Positions 1-9,146 of a stretch of DNA of 64,000 bases are shown piece after piece. How positions within the stretch are numbered: position 1 is the first letter of the stretch; each line of letters begins with the position of its first letter. The notes beneath the pieces were generated by a model. It was given only the letters and a program-made list of their open reading frames with translations. It was not told where the DNA came from and did no database searches. The position numbers and the translations under genes were made by a program. Source of the stretch: Gammaproteobacteria bacterium (GTDB lineage: Bacteria > Pseudomonadota > Gammaproteobacteria > Coxiellales > Coxiellaceae); contig JAUIDD010000002.1 in the NCBI GenBank assembly GCA_030429175.1, positions 62,001 to 126,000 on the forward strand, read 5' to 3'.

Positions 1-1065
1 TTATCAGCAGGCTATAGTAATAACACCCAGGGTGTTTTCGATCATAACAATCAGTATAGTGCGAGTATTACCCAGCCTTTATTACAAGGTGGTTGGTTTA
101 TGCCTGAGCTTAGCTATTTGAGCGCGGTTGATACTGAAAAGCAACAACGGCTGCAGTTTAAGCAAAATATTATGATGGTCGTCAATGAGGTGATTGCTGA
201 TTATATGTCTTTGGTGCAAGCGTATAATGATTTAGAGCTGCAACAGCACCAACTTAATGAAACCAAGCGTCGTCTCGATCAAGATAAATTAAAATTAAAA
301 GCAGGCAAGTTATCGCGCAGTAATTATTTGCAAGAGCAAGTGCAGTACGAGCAGTATCAATTAAATATATCACGCCAGCGTAACACGGTGCACAGTAGCT
401 ATGTGGCTTTTTTAACGAGACTTGGATTAGTTGCACATGCAAAGATTAATTTTAATAAGCATATTGACACAACTGGTTTTGATGTGCCAAGTCGCCAACA
501 AAGTATTACGCTAGCATTACACTATAACCCACAATATCAGGCTGATTTTTTAGCTTTAAAAAATGCCGAACGTGCTTTAACTCAAGCACATAATAATATA
601 TTGCCGAAGTTTGATGTCTCAGCTGGTACTACCTTTGGTGTTCGGCAAACACCTGAGCATACGGTTGGTGTTGATATCTCAGTGCCGATTAATCCAATCG
701 ATAAACGCGAGGCAATTTTTAGCGCGCGTGTTGCATTGCAGCAACAAAAAATAAAAATCCAAGAAGACAAGCAAGAGTTGATTAGTCGTGTGACTAATCA
801 ATGGCAAACGATACAAGCTGATTTACAACAAATAAAAATTTCTAAAAAATCGGTACGGATGCAGGTGCAAAGTGTTAAGGATACACAATTACTATTAGAA
901 TATGGACGTACGACGATGTTTGAATATTTACGCTTGCGCGACCAACTTTTAAGCCAACAACAAGGTTATGTCAGCAAACAAATCCAGTTGATTAACGATG
1001 TCGCAAGCTTAGATAACAGCATGGGCATTACGTTAGATCGCTGGCAGATTAAACTGAGGTATTAA
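1..1065 (+). CDS. TolC-family outer membrane efflux protein (5' end missing)
   Basis: The reading frame is open to the left edge of the window, so the N-terminus is missing; the first ATG at 100 is internal. The visible 354 residues are rich in long amphipathic, Gln-rich helices (for example around positions 160-420 and 720-1000), and an early ITQPLLQGGW stretch (about 76-105) matches the membrane-proximal motif of TolC-like outer-membrane factors. It would form the outer-membrane channel of a tripartite exporter. Only 3 bases separate it from the adaptor gene, followed by ABC ATPase and permease genes, so the four form one export operon. Family assignment is firm; the substrate is unknown. 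Confidence 0.85.
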   Translation, partial: LSAGYSNNTQGVFDHNNQYSASITQPLLQGGWFMPELSYLSAVDTEKQQRLQFKQNIMMVVNEVIADYMSLVQAYNDLELQQHQLNETKRRLDQDKLKLKAGKLSRSNYLQEQVQYEQYQLNISRQRNTVHSSYVAFLTRLGLVAHAKINFNKHIDTTGFDVPSRQQSITLALHYNPQYQADFLALKNAERALTQAHNNILPKFDVSAGTTFGVRQTPEHTVGVDISVPINPIDKREAIFSARVALQQQKIKIQEDKQELISRVTNQWQTIQADLQQIKISKKSVRMQVQSVKDTQLLLEYGRTTMFEYLRLRDQLLSQQQGYVSKQIQLINDVASLDNSMGITLDRWQIKLRY

Positions 1066-1068
1066 TCA

Positions 1069-2235
1069 ATGAAAAAACTTTTTATACTATGTATGGTCAT
1101 GGCTTTGATGGGGTGTCATGATAAATCATCAAAAACACATACAACATCATATATTGTGGTAGCACAATCACAAGTACCAATTAAGCATCTTTATTTTTCT
1201 GGAACAATACAACCTTTAAAAACAGTATCCATCTTTAGTCCGGTTGATGGACGCATTCAATCACTGTCTTATGTTTATGGTCAAAAAGTTAAAAAAGGCA
1301 CTCAGCTTGCCGTAATTAATTCACTTAAATTAATGGAAGATTTTCGTCAAGCAGTAACCAGCTATTTATCTAAAAAAGCATCTTATTTAAATCAATCACA
1401 AATGTTTTCTGGCACAAAAGTCTTATATAAAGCAGGCGTGATTGATAAGCAAGAATACCAGAACGAACGTAATCAATATGAAAATAGTGTGATTGATTTT
1501 TTTCAGCAGCAATATCAGTTGCAAAAAGTATTAGCGGTGGCGGATGTAAAACCTGAACTGATTCAGAAGCTTAAAATTTCAGATACAAATAAAGTAAAAA
1601 ATTTATTTGCTAAGCAATTTAATTATATCAAACTAAAAGCGCCAACTATGGGTGTAGCGCTGTTTCCATTACCACAAGTCTCATCAGCAGGGACGGATGA
1701 TGGCTCAGATTCAGGTAAAATTACAGTAGGATCGAAAGTACGAGAAGGGCAGCTGTTATTATCTATTGGTGATTTAAGTGGGTTGTCAATTGATATGGAT
1801 GTGAGTGAAGTGAATATTAATAATATTCATCAGGGGATGCATGCCTATGTAACTGGTGATGCATTTCCTGGCATTAAGCTTGTAGGTCGTGTGTCGTATG
1901 TCGCATCACAAGCGCAACCGAATAATAGCAGCAGTAATTCGAGTAGTATGTTTAGAGCACGTGTTACTGTGCCACAGGTTTTAGCAGCTCAACTTAAAAT
2001 GGTGCATGTTGGTATGACCGCAAAGGTAGATATTGAAGTGTTCGATCAACCACGTGTGCTGTTGCCTATTGATGCAGTGTTTAAAAAAGGCATGCAAAGT
2101 TTTGTAACGATCGTAGATGCGGATAGTTCCAAGCGCGATATTGCAGTTAAAACTGGCGATACCACGCCAACAGAAGTTGTTATATTAAGCGGCATTACGT
2201 CTGGACAAAAGGTTTTGGTGCATGATTCAGTTTAA
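1069..2235 (+). CDS. Periplasmic adaptor lipoprotein (MacA/HlyD family)
   Basis: A 388-residue membrane fusion protein expected to bridge an inner-membrane ABC transporter and the outer-membrane channel. The N-terminus has a lipoprotein signal with lipobox LMGC, so it is probably lipid-anchored rather than held by a transmembrane helix. A biotinyl-lipoyl-like beta segment follows (around FSPVDGRIQSLSYVYGQKVK), then a helical hairpin and a beta-barrel region with DVSEVNINNIHQG. It overlaps the downstream ATPase gene by 14 bases, which indicates translational coupling. MacA is the best-known relative, but antibiotic, peptide or lipid substrates cannot be told apart from sequence. Confidence 0.85.
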   Translation: MKKLFILCMVMALMGCHDKSSKTHTTSYIVVAQSQVPIKHLYFSGTIQPLKTVSIFSPVDGRIQSLSYVYGQKVKKGTQLAVINSLKLMEDFRQAVTSYLSKKASYLNQSQMFSGTKVLYKAGVIDKQEYQNERNQYENSVIDFFQQQYQLQKVLAVADVKPELIQKLKISDTNKVKNLFAKQFNYIKLKAPTMGVALFPLPQVSSAGTDDGSDSGKITVGSKVREGQLLLSIGDLSGLSIDMDVSEVNINNIHQGMHAYVTGDAFPGIKLVGRVSYVASQAQPNNSSSNSSSMFRARVTVPQVLAAQLKMVHVGMTAKVDIEVFDQPRVLLPIDAVFKKGMQSFVTIVDADSSKRDIAVKTGDTTPTEVVILSGITSGQKVLVHDSV

Positions 2236-2896
2236 AAACATTACCAAAGTTTATCAAATGGGCGGCAGCCAGCTACATGCCTTGCGTGGTATTGATTTAT
2301 TAATTGGACCTCATGAATTATTATCAATCGTCGGACCTTCGGGTTCAGGTAAGTCCACTTTAATGCATATTATGGGTTTGTTAGATAGCCCCACCGAAGG
2401 CGAATATTTACTTGATAAAAAACCAACAGCACAATTTGATCGCAATTTACAGGCGTATTATCGTAATCAAAAAATCGGGTTCATTTTTCAGCAATTTTTT
2501 TTATTGCCAAAATTAACTGCACTGGAAAATATTGGGTTGCCCTTGTTGTATCGAAATATTTCAAGAGAGCAACGTCATATTAAAGCGCAAGAAATGCTTG
2601 CAGCGGTAGGTATGGCCGATCATGCACAACATCACCCAGCTGAATTATCAGGTGGTCAGCAGCAACGTGTGGCAATTGCACGTGCATTGGTTGCTGATCC
2701 AGAAATTATTTTAGCTGATGAGCCGACAGGTGCGCTTGATACCAAAACAAGTGGTGTCGTGATGGATCTACTAAAATCATTTGTTGATCGTGCAACGATT
2801 GTGGTAATTACACATGATTTAAATATTGCTGCACAGTGTCCACGTCAAATACATATCTGCGATGGTTTGATAGAACGGGATGAGTTATGCAGTTAA
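2222..2896 (+). CDS. ABC transporter ATP-binding protein (MacB/LolD type)
   Basis: A 224-residue nucleotide-binding subunit. Walker A is GPSGSGKST (near residue 40), the Q-loop lies at IFQQFFLLP, the signature is LSGGQQQR and Walker B is IILADEPTGALD, followed by the H-loop histidine in VVITHD. The GALDTKTSG wording is typical of the MacB/LolD branch. Its start lies inside the adaptor gene and its end overlaps the permease start by 10 bases. It energises the FtsX-type permease that follows. Confidence 0.92.
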   Translation: MIQFKNITKVYQMGGSQLHALRGIDLLIGPHELLSIVGPSGSGKSTLMHIMGLLDSPTEGEYLLDKKPTAQFDRNLQAYYRNQKIGFIFQQFFLLPKLTALENIGLPLLYRNISREQRHIKAQEMLAAVGMADHAQHHPAELSGGQQQRVAIARALVADPEIILADEPTGALDTKTSGVVMDLLKSFVDRATIVVITHDLNIAAQCPRQIHICDGLIERDELCS

Positions 2897-4077
2897 TCAC
2901 GCATATTAAAGAAGCTTTTTTAAATTTGTGTTATGCCAAGATGCGTTCATTTCTTGCAATCCTTGGTATTTTAGTTGGTACGGCTTCTGTGGTTGCATTG
3001 ATCTCATCAAGCCAATTAGCGACACAGCATGCGTTAGTACAATTTAAATCTTTAGGTACAAACTTATTGTCTATCGATTTACAACAACCCTTTAAAGAGC
3101 AACAAGATCAATACACTCGACAGTTTGAAGAGTACGACACATTACTTTTAAAACATGCCGTACCACAAATAGAATTAACAGCGCCCTATATAACTTTATT
3201 TGAGAGGATACATGCACCTGGCATTTCGAATAATGGGCAAGTGATTGCCGCTACACGTAATCTTGCAGACATTGTAAAAATTAAGGTGGCACGTGGGCGC
3301 TTGGTTTCTTATTTAGATGCGCAAAGTCATTATTGTACTATAGGCAGTAGTCTTGCAAAGAAAATAGCACAAACAGGCGTTGATCCGATTGGCCAGCAGT
3401 TATTGCTTGATAAAACCTATTTTACAATAATTGGTATTTTAAAGCCGTGGAAGCCAAATTTATTTTTATTTTCGGATTTAAATAGTGGCATACTGATTCC
3501 ATTACAAACGGCATATTTAATCTCAAAGCAAGCGCAGATTCGCAATATTTTATTACGTTTACAAAAAGATACACCACTCATGCCAACTCAAGTTACGATT
3601 AAGCATGAGTTAAGCCGATTATTACCTGGCGTGCAGGTGCAATTTCGTAATCCACAGCAAATAATTGATATCGTTTCCAAGCAGCGTAAGACATTTACTT
3701 TGCTGCTCGCATCCATTGGTGGCATCGCGCTTTTAGTGGGTGGTATTGGCGTGATGAATATCATGTTGGTATCGGTGGTAGAGCGGCGACGTGAAATTGG
3801 CATTCGCATGGCGATAGGTGCGCGTCAAGGCGATATTTTGATGATGTTTTTGGTAGAATCAATAATTTTGACGATTTTTGGTGGAATTGTTGGTATTATT
3901 TTAGGAGTGCTTATTTCATTGATAACGGCTAAAATATCACACTGGGCGTTTCAAGTTTTTAGCATGCCGATCATGTTAGGTTTTACGGTATCGGTTTTAG
4001 TAGGTATCCTCTCGGGTTTTTATCCGGCATTGAGGGCATCTAGATTAGATCCGATTCAGTCATTAGGGACAGATTAA
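2887..4077 (+). CDS. MacB-type ABC permease (FtsX fold)
   Basis: A 396-residue inner-membrane subunit with the MacB layout: one N-terminal membrane helix (about 18-40), a large periplasmic domain, and three C-terminal helices (about 270-395) containing the FtsX-family segment GGIGVMNIMLVSVVERRREIG and a PALRASRLDPI-type ending. In MacB proper the ATPase is fused to the permease; here they are separate genes. It works mechanically on the adaptor and outer-membrane channel. It is the last gene of the export operon; trkA starts 5 bases later. Confidence 0.88.
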   Translation: MQLITHIKEAFLNLCYAKMRSFLAILGILVGTASVVALISSSQLATQHALVQFKSLGTNLLSIDLQQPFKEQQDQYTRQFEEYDTLLLKHAVPQIELTAPYITLFERIHAPGISNNGQVIAATRNLADIVKIKVARGRLVSYLDAQSHYCTIGSSLAKKIAQTGVDPIGQQLLLDKTYFTIIGILKPWKPNLFLFSDLNSGILIPLQTAYLISKQAQIRNILLRLQKDTPLMPTQVTIKHELSRLLPGVQVQFRNPQQIIDIVSKQRKTFTLLLASIGGIALLVGGIGVMNIMLVSVVERRREIGIRMAIGARQGDILMMFLVESIILTIFGGIVGIILGVLISLITAKISHWAFQVFSMPIMLGFTVSVLVGILSGFYPALRASRLDPIQSLGTD

Positions 4078-4082
4078 AGATT

Positions 4083-5456
4083 ATGAAAGTCATTTTATTG
4101 GGTGCAGGTCAGGTAGGCGCGTCTTTGGCAGAAAACCTGGCGTTAGAAAACAACGATGTCACGCTTGTAGATATTAATGAAGAGCGACTGCAAGTGTTGC
4201 AAGAGCAATACGATATTCGTACCATTCAAGGTTTTTGTTCTTATCCATCGGTGTTACGTCGCGCAGGTGCTGAAAACGCAGACATGGTTGTTGCGGTAAC
4301 TGATAACGATGAAGCGAATATGGTTGCCTGTCAGGTAGCCTATTCTATTTTTAAAACCCCGATTAAAATTGCACGTATCCGATCTCCACAATATTTTGCA
4401 CGTAAAGAATTATATGGTACTGATGATTTACCCATAGACGTTTTTATTTTGCCAGAAGAATTGGTTACCACAAACGTGGAACGTTTAATTAGTTATCCTG
4501 GTGCGTTGCAAGTATTAGACTTTGCCAAAGGCAAAGTTAAAATGGCAGCAATAAAACCCTATTATGGTGGACCATTATTAGGTAAAAGCATCGGCCGTAT
4601 TAATGAGCAATTCCCAAAAATTCAAGCACGTATTGTTGCTATTTACCGTAATGATCATGCAATACCATTTGATAAATCAACTGTTATAGAAATTGGTGAT
4701 GAGGTATTTTTTGTGGCAGCAGAAAAATATATGCCAGAAATTATGGTATCACTACGACGGGTGAATGAGCCCTATAAACGTATTATAATTGCTGGTGGTG
4801 GTGATATTGGTTTAAACCTTGCTAATGCTTTACAAAAAGATTATCAGGTTAAAATTATTGAACGTAATCGACAGCGGTGCGAATATTTGGCGCGTCAGCT
4901 TGATAATGTATTAGTATTAAATGGTGAATCAAGTGATCGTGAATTGTTGATTACGGAAAACATTGAAAGTGTTGATGTATTTTGTGCAGTGACAAATGAT
5001 GATGAAGTGAATATTATTTCAAGCTTGCAAGCAAAACGTTTAGGTGTGCGTCAGGTGATGTCATTAATTAACCGTACAGCATATATCGATTTGATTGAGG
5101 GTGGCCCGATTAATATTGCAATCTCACCACACCAAGCAACCGCGAGTGCCATTTTAACTTATATGCGTCGCGGCGATATTATCAACGTCTATTCATTACG
5201 CCGTGGGGCTGCTGAGGCGATTGAGATTGTTGCCCATGGCGATCAAAAAACTTCTAAAGTTGTCGGTCGTACGTTCGGACAATTAAAGTTACCACCTGGC
5301 ACAAAAGTGGGTATGGTGGTTAGAAAAGATGAAGTGATTTTGCCAACCAAGGACCTTGTGATTGAAGCAGATGATCATATTATTTTATTTGCATCTGACA
5401 AAAAATATGTTCGTGATGTTGAAAAACTTTTTCAAGTATCGGCAGGATTCTTTTAG
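4083..5456 (+). CDS. trkA: Trk potassium uptake protein TrkA
   Basis: A 457-residue cytoplasmic gating subunit for TrkH. It has two tandem TrkA-N/TrkA-C units, each with a dinucleotide-binding glycine motif: GAGQVGASLA at the start and AGGGDIGLNLA near residue 238. The length equals that of E. coli TrkA (458). It starts 5 bases after the permease gene and its stop codon shares one base with the GTG start of trkH, so trkA and trkH are translationally coupled. In many bacteria trkA lies next to fmt/rsmB instead. Confidence 0.95.
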   Translation: MKVILLGAGQVGASLAENLALENNDVTLVDINEERLQVLQEQYDIRTIQGFCSYPSVLRRAGAENADMVVAVTDNDEANMVACQVAYSIFKTPIKIARIRSPQYFARKELYGTDDLPIDVFILPEELVTTNVERLISYPGALQVLDFAKGKVKMAAIKPYYGGPLLGKSIGRINEQFPKIQARIVAIYRNDHAIPFDKSTVIEIGDEVFFVAAEKYMPEIMVSLRRVNEPYKRIIIAGGGDIGLNLANALQKDYQVKIIERNRQRCEYLARQLDNVLVLNGESSDRELLITENIESVDVFCAVTNDDEVNIISSLQAKRLGVRQVMSLINRTAYIDLIEGGPINIAISPHQATASAILTYMRRGDIINVYSLRRGAAEAIEIVAHGDQKTSKVVGRTFGQLKLPPGTKVGMVVRKDEVILPTKDLVIEADDHIILFASDKKYVRDVEKLFQVSAGFF

Positions 5457-6919
5457 TGAGATATGCGGCAGTCATAAAATTATTAGGCATTCTTTTGATG
5501 CTGTTTAGCTTAAGTATGATTCCACCACAAATTGTGGCACTAATTTATAATGAGCGTGCGTTTGATTCATTTGTATTTGGTTTCTTTTTAACGCTTGTGA
5601 TTGGTTTTAGTATGTGGCTTCCTTTTTTAAAAACCAACGACGAACTGCGTCCGCGAGATGGGTTTTTAGTGGTGGTATTATTTTGGGTGGTGTTATCATT
5701 ATTTGGTTCAATACCACTTTATTTAAATCTATCTACTCAAGTTGATTTTACTGAAACATTTTTTGAATCGGTATCAGGTTTGACAACGACTGGTGCAACC
5801 ATACTGACTAATCTTGATCAACTACCACGTTCTATTTTATATTATCGACAGCAATTACATTTCTTAGGTGGTATGGGTATTATCGTATTGGCATTAGCAG
5901 TGATGCCAATGTTGGGTATGGGTAGTGGATTGCGTTTATATATGGCAGAAGCTACTGGCCCTCTAAAAAATGATCGCTTAACGCCGCGGCTTGCTGAAAC
6001 TGCTAAAGCGCTTTGGTATATCTATGTGGGTATCATTGTGATCTGCACACTGATTTATTGGCTTTTGGGAATGACAATTTTCGATGCCGTTGGTGAAGCT
6101 TTTTCTACCGTATCTACTGGTGGTTTTGCGATGCATGATCAAAGTTTTGCTTATTATAATAGTTATGCCATCGATATTGTGGCAATGATTTTTATGATTA
6201 TTGGCGCAATTAGTTTTACCCTGCATTTTAGTTTTATTTGGCATCGCGATTTTAAAATCTACTTTAAAGATGCTGAACTTAGAGCCTATATTAAGCTTAT
6301 AATGATTGCGATATTAGTTACAGCATTCATTCTATATCTACATAATTTCTTTCCAAATCATATTGGCATATTATGGTTGCATACTGCATTTACGATTATA
6401 TCCACTGCAACGACTACAGGGTTTACCATTTCAACTACTAACTTTTTTTCTTGGCCTAACTTCTTACCCTTTTTAGTGATGTTTTTAGCGCTGATTGGCG
6501 GTTGCGGTGGCTCAACTGCTGGTGGGGTAAAAATTATTCGGGTGCTGTTGTTTAAAGAGCAGGGCCAACGTGAAATGCGTAAATTAATCCATCCCAACTC
6601 TGTGAGTGTCATTAAGCTAGGAAATATTGCACTGCCTGAAAGTTTGGTTCAAAGTATTTGGGGTTTTTTTGCAATTTACTTATTATTGTTTGTGATTTTA
6701 TTATTAATTTTACTGGGCACCGGAATCGATCCAACCACCGCATTTGGTGCGCTTGCCGCTTGCATTTCAAACTCTGGCCAATCGATTGGTCTCGCTGGTA
6801 GCGGCTATTCACTACTGCCTGATCCAAGTAAGTGGGTGCTGATCTTTGCTATGATTGCAGGCCGTCTTGAAATCTTTACATTAGTTGTATTGTTTATGCC
6901 ATCCTTCTGGAAAAAATAA
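5456..6919 (+). CDS. trkH: Trk potassium transporter membrane subunit TrkH
   Basis: A 487-residue K+ channel-like transporter with four pseudo-repeats. Filter-like segments are visible as TTTGATI (near residue 110), STVSTGGFA (near 220), TATTTGFTIS (near 320) and ISNSGQSIG (near 440). It begins with a GTG whose G is the last base of the trkA stop codon (TAGTG), giving a one-base overlap. It ends just before a paired palindromic repeat that separates it from a convergent transporter gene. Confidence 0.95.
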   Translation: MRYAAVIKLLGILLMLFSLSMIPPQIVALIYNERAFDSFVFGFFLTLVIGFSMWLPFLKTNDELRPRDGFLVVVLFWVVLSLFGSIPLYLNLSTQVDFTETFFESVSGLTTTGATILTNLDQLPRSILYYRQQLHFLGGMGIIVLALAVMPMLGMGSGLRLYMAEATGPLKNDRLTPRLAETAKALWYIYVGIIVICTLIYWLLGMTIFDAVGEAFSTVSTGGFAMHDQSFAYYNSYAIDIVAMIFMIIGAISFTLHFSFIWHRDFKIYFKDAELRAYIKLIMIAILVTAFILYLHNFFPNHIGILWLHTAFTIISTATTTGFTISTTNFFSWPNFLPFLVMFLALIGGCGGSTAGGVKIIRVLLFKEQGQREMRKLIHPNSVSVIKLGNIALPESLVQSIWGFFAIYLLLFVILLLILLGTGIDPTTAFGALAACISNSGQSIGLAGSGYSLLPDPSKWVLIFAMIAGRLEIFTLVVLFMPSFWKK

Positions 6920-6926
6920 AACCTCT

Positions 6927-7002
6927 CGGTGCCTGGCACCGAAAGGTTGATAGTTTTGACCGAAAAATAGTTAAAACTATCAACATGTTGGTGCCAGGCA
7001 CC
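6927..7002. repeat. Paired REP-like palindromes between convergent genes
   Basis: Two inverted copies of a palindromic unit lie head to head. The cores are GGTGCCTGGCACC (6928-6940) and GGTGCCAGGCACC (6990-7002). Inward-facing arms GTTGATAGTTTT (6946-6957) and AAAACTATCAAC (6973-6984) can pair, giving a long cruciform or RNA hairpin. Core-to-core length is 75 bp, the same as the pair at 25047-25121. Position between the trkH stop and the stop of a convergent gene suggests a two-way terminator or mRNA 3'-end stabiliser. Confidence 0.85.
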
Positions 7003-7006
7003 TAAA

Positions 7007-8584
7007 TTAGTGGTTTAGATAAGTGATTTTGGTTAGGTAGCGTTTGGTTTTTTCGGTTGGTAAGGTGAAGCGCACAGCGAGTGTTATTATTGCGATGCTA
7101 AAGACAAGCAATGTCACCATATCCCAGCCGAAAGGAATGATATGATGACCGCCGCCGAAGTTGCCGCAGTAAGAAATGAGTGCCATACCGGCAAAGTAAG
7201 GCCAGATCCAGGTGGCGGCTTTATAATCGAGATGCAGATGACGGCCACGTTCGGTGCCGTAGTGATAAGCGAATAAGAATGCAACGCTCACCATTAGGCA
7301 TATGTCTTGTTTATAAATGACATCCCAACCGGCCCAGTATGACAATAAATTGCAAAAGAAGAATGCCCCAGTTGCCCATGTTTTGATGAAAGGTAATTTT
7401 AATGGGCGATTTAAATCAGGTACTTGTTTGCGTAGCGTGAGTAAGCAAATCGGGCTGATCGCATAACTTGCTGCCATAAGTGATGCTAAGAACGTAATCA
7501 TATTTCTCCAGCCAGGTAATGGTGCAAATGCAAACATGCCAATAGCAAAACACACCCATACCGCAAACCATGGATGATTATGTGCGTTGCGCAGGCCGAA
7601 TATCTTGGGGAGATAATCATTTTTACTCATCGCAAACAGTGCACGTGCCGAGCTTGAAATATACATCAGTCCTGCAGCAAGTGGGCCGATAATAGCGCCG
7701 ATGTAAAGTATCGGCATTAACCATGTTTTTTGTGTTTGAGTCACAATACCTGCGAATGGACTGCTTTTGCCGTGGATGACGATATGTGACCAACCGTGTT
7801 GTAAGTTTTCAGGAGTGAGTGCGCTGATAAAAGCAGTTTGTAGTAATATGTAAATAATCAGACAAATAATGACTGAGCCAATAACAGCAATTGGGATTGC
7901 ACGTTTAGGGTTGGTTGCTTCTCCTGCCATTTCGCAAGCTTGCTTAAAGCCGTTAAAGGCAAACACGATACCGCCGGTTGAAATCGCTGAGAATACACCA
8001 TGCATACCAAAGGGTAGAAAGCTTGCATGTTCGGGGTGGATCAGTTTAGTGGGGTTAAAAAATTCAGCTAGGATGACCAAGCAGATAAATATCGGGATGA
8101 CGATTTTCATAACCGTGAATACATTATTACAACGGATTAACCAGCGAATCGAAAAAACATTAAGCGTTGTCATGCCAAACATCAAAATAGTTGCAACGAT
8201 ATAGCCAATTTCTGTTAAGCGACCACCAACATGGGTGAGCGAAGGGAAGAAAAAGTTTAGGTATTGGATGACGGCTTGCACTTCGGTGGGTGCGAGTGAG
8301 ACATAAGATAGCCAGATAATCCAAGAGTAGATGTAGCTAACAATGGTGCCATGTGTATAACGCGGAATGCGTGATGTTGAGCCGGTGATGGGGATCATGG
8401 CGCTAATCTCAGCGTATGTATAAGCGATGATAATTACAATGAATACACCGATTAGCCAGGCGAGGTAAGCACCAGGGCCTGCTTGTTCTGTTGTATAAAA
8501 TGCAGCAAATAACCAGCCTGAACCTAAGATGGCACTTACCGAAGTAAATAAGAGACTCAACGTTGAGATAGAGCGTTTAGACAT
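7007..8584 (-). CDS. APC-family amino acid transporter
   Basis: A 525-residue integral membrane protein with about 12-14 predicted helices. The N-terminal segment SAILGSGWLFAAFYT, with the small-residue break in helix 1 (GSGW), and the helix 6 region AFNGFKQACEMAGEATNPKR are typical of APC superfamily antiporters and permeases. Relatives with this helix-1 wording occur in Legionellales and are annotated as amino acid permeases; the actual amino acid cannot be read from sequence. Its stop lies 5 bases beyond the REP pair. Confidence 0.87.
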   Translation of the reverse strand: MSKRSISTLSLLFTSVSAILGSGWLFAAFYTTEQAGPGAYLAWLIGVFIVIIIAYTYAEISAMIPITGSTSRIPRYTHGTIVSYIYSWIIWLSYVSLAPTEVQAVIQYLNFFFPSLTHVGGRLTEIGYIVATILMFGMTTLNVFSIRWLIRCNNVFTVMKIVIPIFICLVILAEFFNPTKLIHPEHASFLPFGMHGVFSAISTGGIVFAFNGFKQACEMAGEATNPKRAIPIAVIGSVIICLIIYILLQTAFISALTPENLQHGWSHIVIHGKSSPFAGIVTQTQKTWLMPILYIGAIIGPLAAGLMYISSSARALFAMSKNDYLPKIFGLRNAHNHPWFAVWVCFAIGMFAFAPLPGWRNMITFLASLMAASYAISPICLLTLRKQVPDLNRPLKLPFIKTWATGAFFFCNLLSYWAGWDVIYKQDICLMVSVAFLFAYHYGTERGRHLHLDYKAATWIWPYFAGMALISYCGNFGGGHHIIPFGWDMVTLLVFSIAIITLAVRFTLPTEKTKRYLTKITYLNH

Positions 8585-9146
8585 AAAATAAAAATCTGCA
8601 ACCAGTTAGTATGTACAATCTCTCAATAAAAGAACGGCCATTCTATCACTTTTTGAGTATAAATAAAGCTCGAAATCTGTATTATGTAAATTTCGAACAG
8701 AAGTAAGCGGCAATTCCCAGTGCTGAAATAGTTTAGTATAAATCAATAAATTAGCATATAAGCAGATTTATTTTTTCGTAAACTATCATCACATTTTATA
8801 AATTAGATGATGATGAATGATTTCGCTTCATTCCATACTTCGCTTGGACGACAGTGTTTGCTTTGAAGCCAACGACTCACGCTGTCATGAGATAAATTCG
8901 TGGGGCACACTTCTGATAAAGCAAGACCTGAGTAACGAACGCTGATTGCTTGAAGAAATTCTTGACGTCTATTTTATTACTACTTATTATAATTTCGGCA
9001 TAATGAGGCAAAAAACACAGTTAATAACCCCTGGTTTATTATAGCGTAGAAGGTAAAACACCGCTTTTTAAGGCGTAGATGTACGATGTGTTCATTGTTT
9101 TTGATAAACTTATGAGAATTCCTTTTTTTAAAAGCAGAGGTATAAG
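8585..9146. other. 562-bp intergenic region with transposase relic
   Basis: No intact gene is visible. It separates the divergent APC transporter gene and the repeat-protein gene. It holds a small inverted repeat CGAAAT/ATTTCG (8671-8676 and 8690-8695), possibly an operator, and a transposase fragment at 8803-8973 listed separately. The rest is AT-rich without further recognisable structure. Confidence 0.6.
8803..8973 (-). pseudogene. N-terminal fragment of a DDE transposase
   Basis: On the minus strand a 56-codon open stretch reads RRQEFLQAISVRYSGLALSE, continues through NLSHDSVSRWLQ and SEVWNEAKSFI, and ends at a stop (8803-8805). The LSHDSVSRWL...W..AK pattern matches the N-terminal region of a common IS4-like DDE transposase group. 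A stop codon lies directly upstream and there is no start codon, and the catalytic region is absent. It is a decayed insertion-sequence relic marking past rearrangement of this accessory region. The exact IS family was named from memory and is uncertain. Confidence 0.6.
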
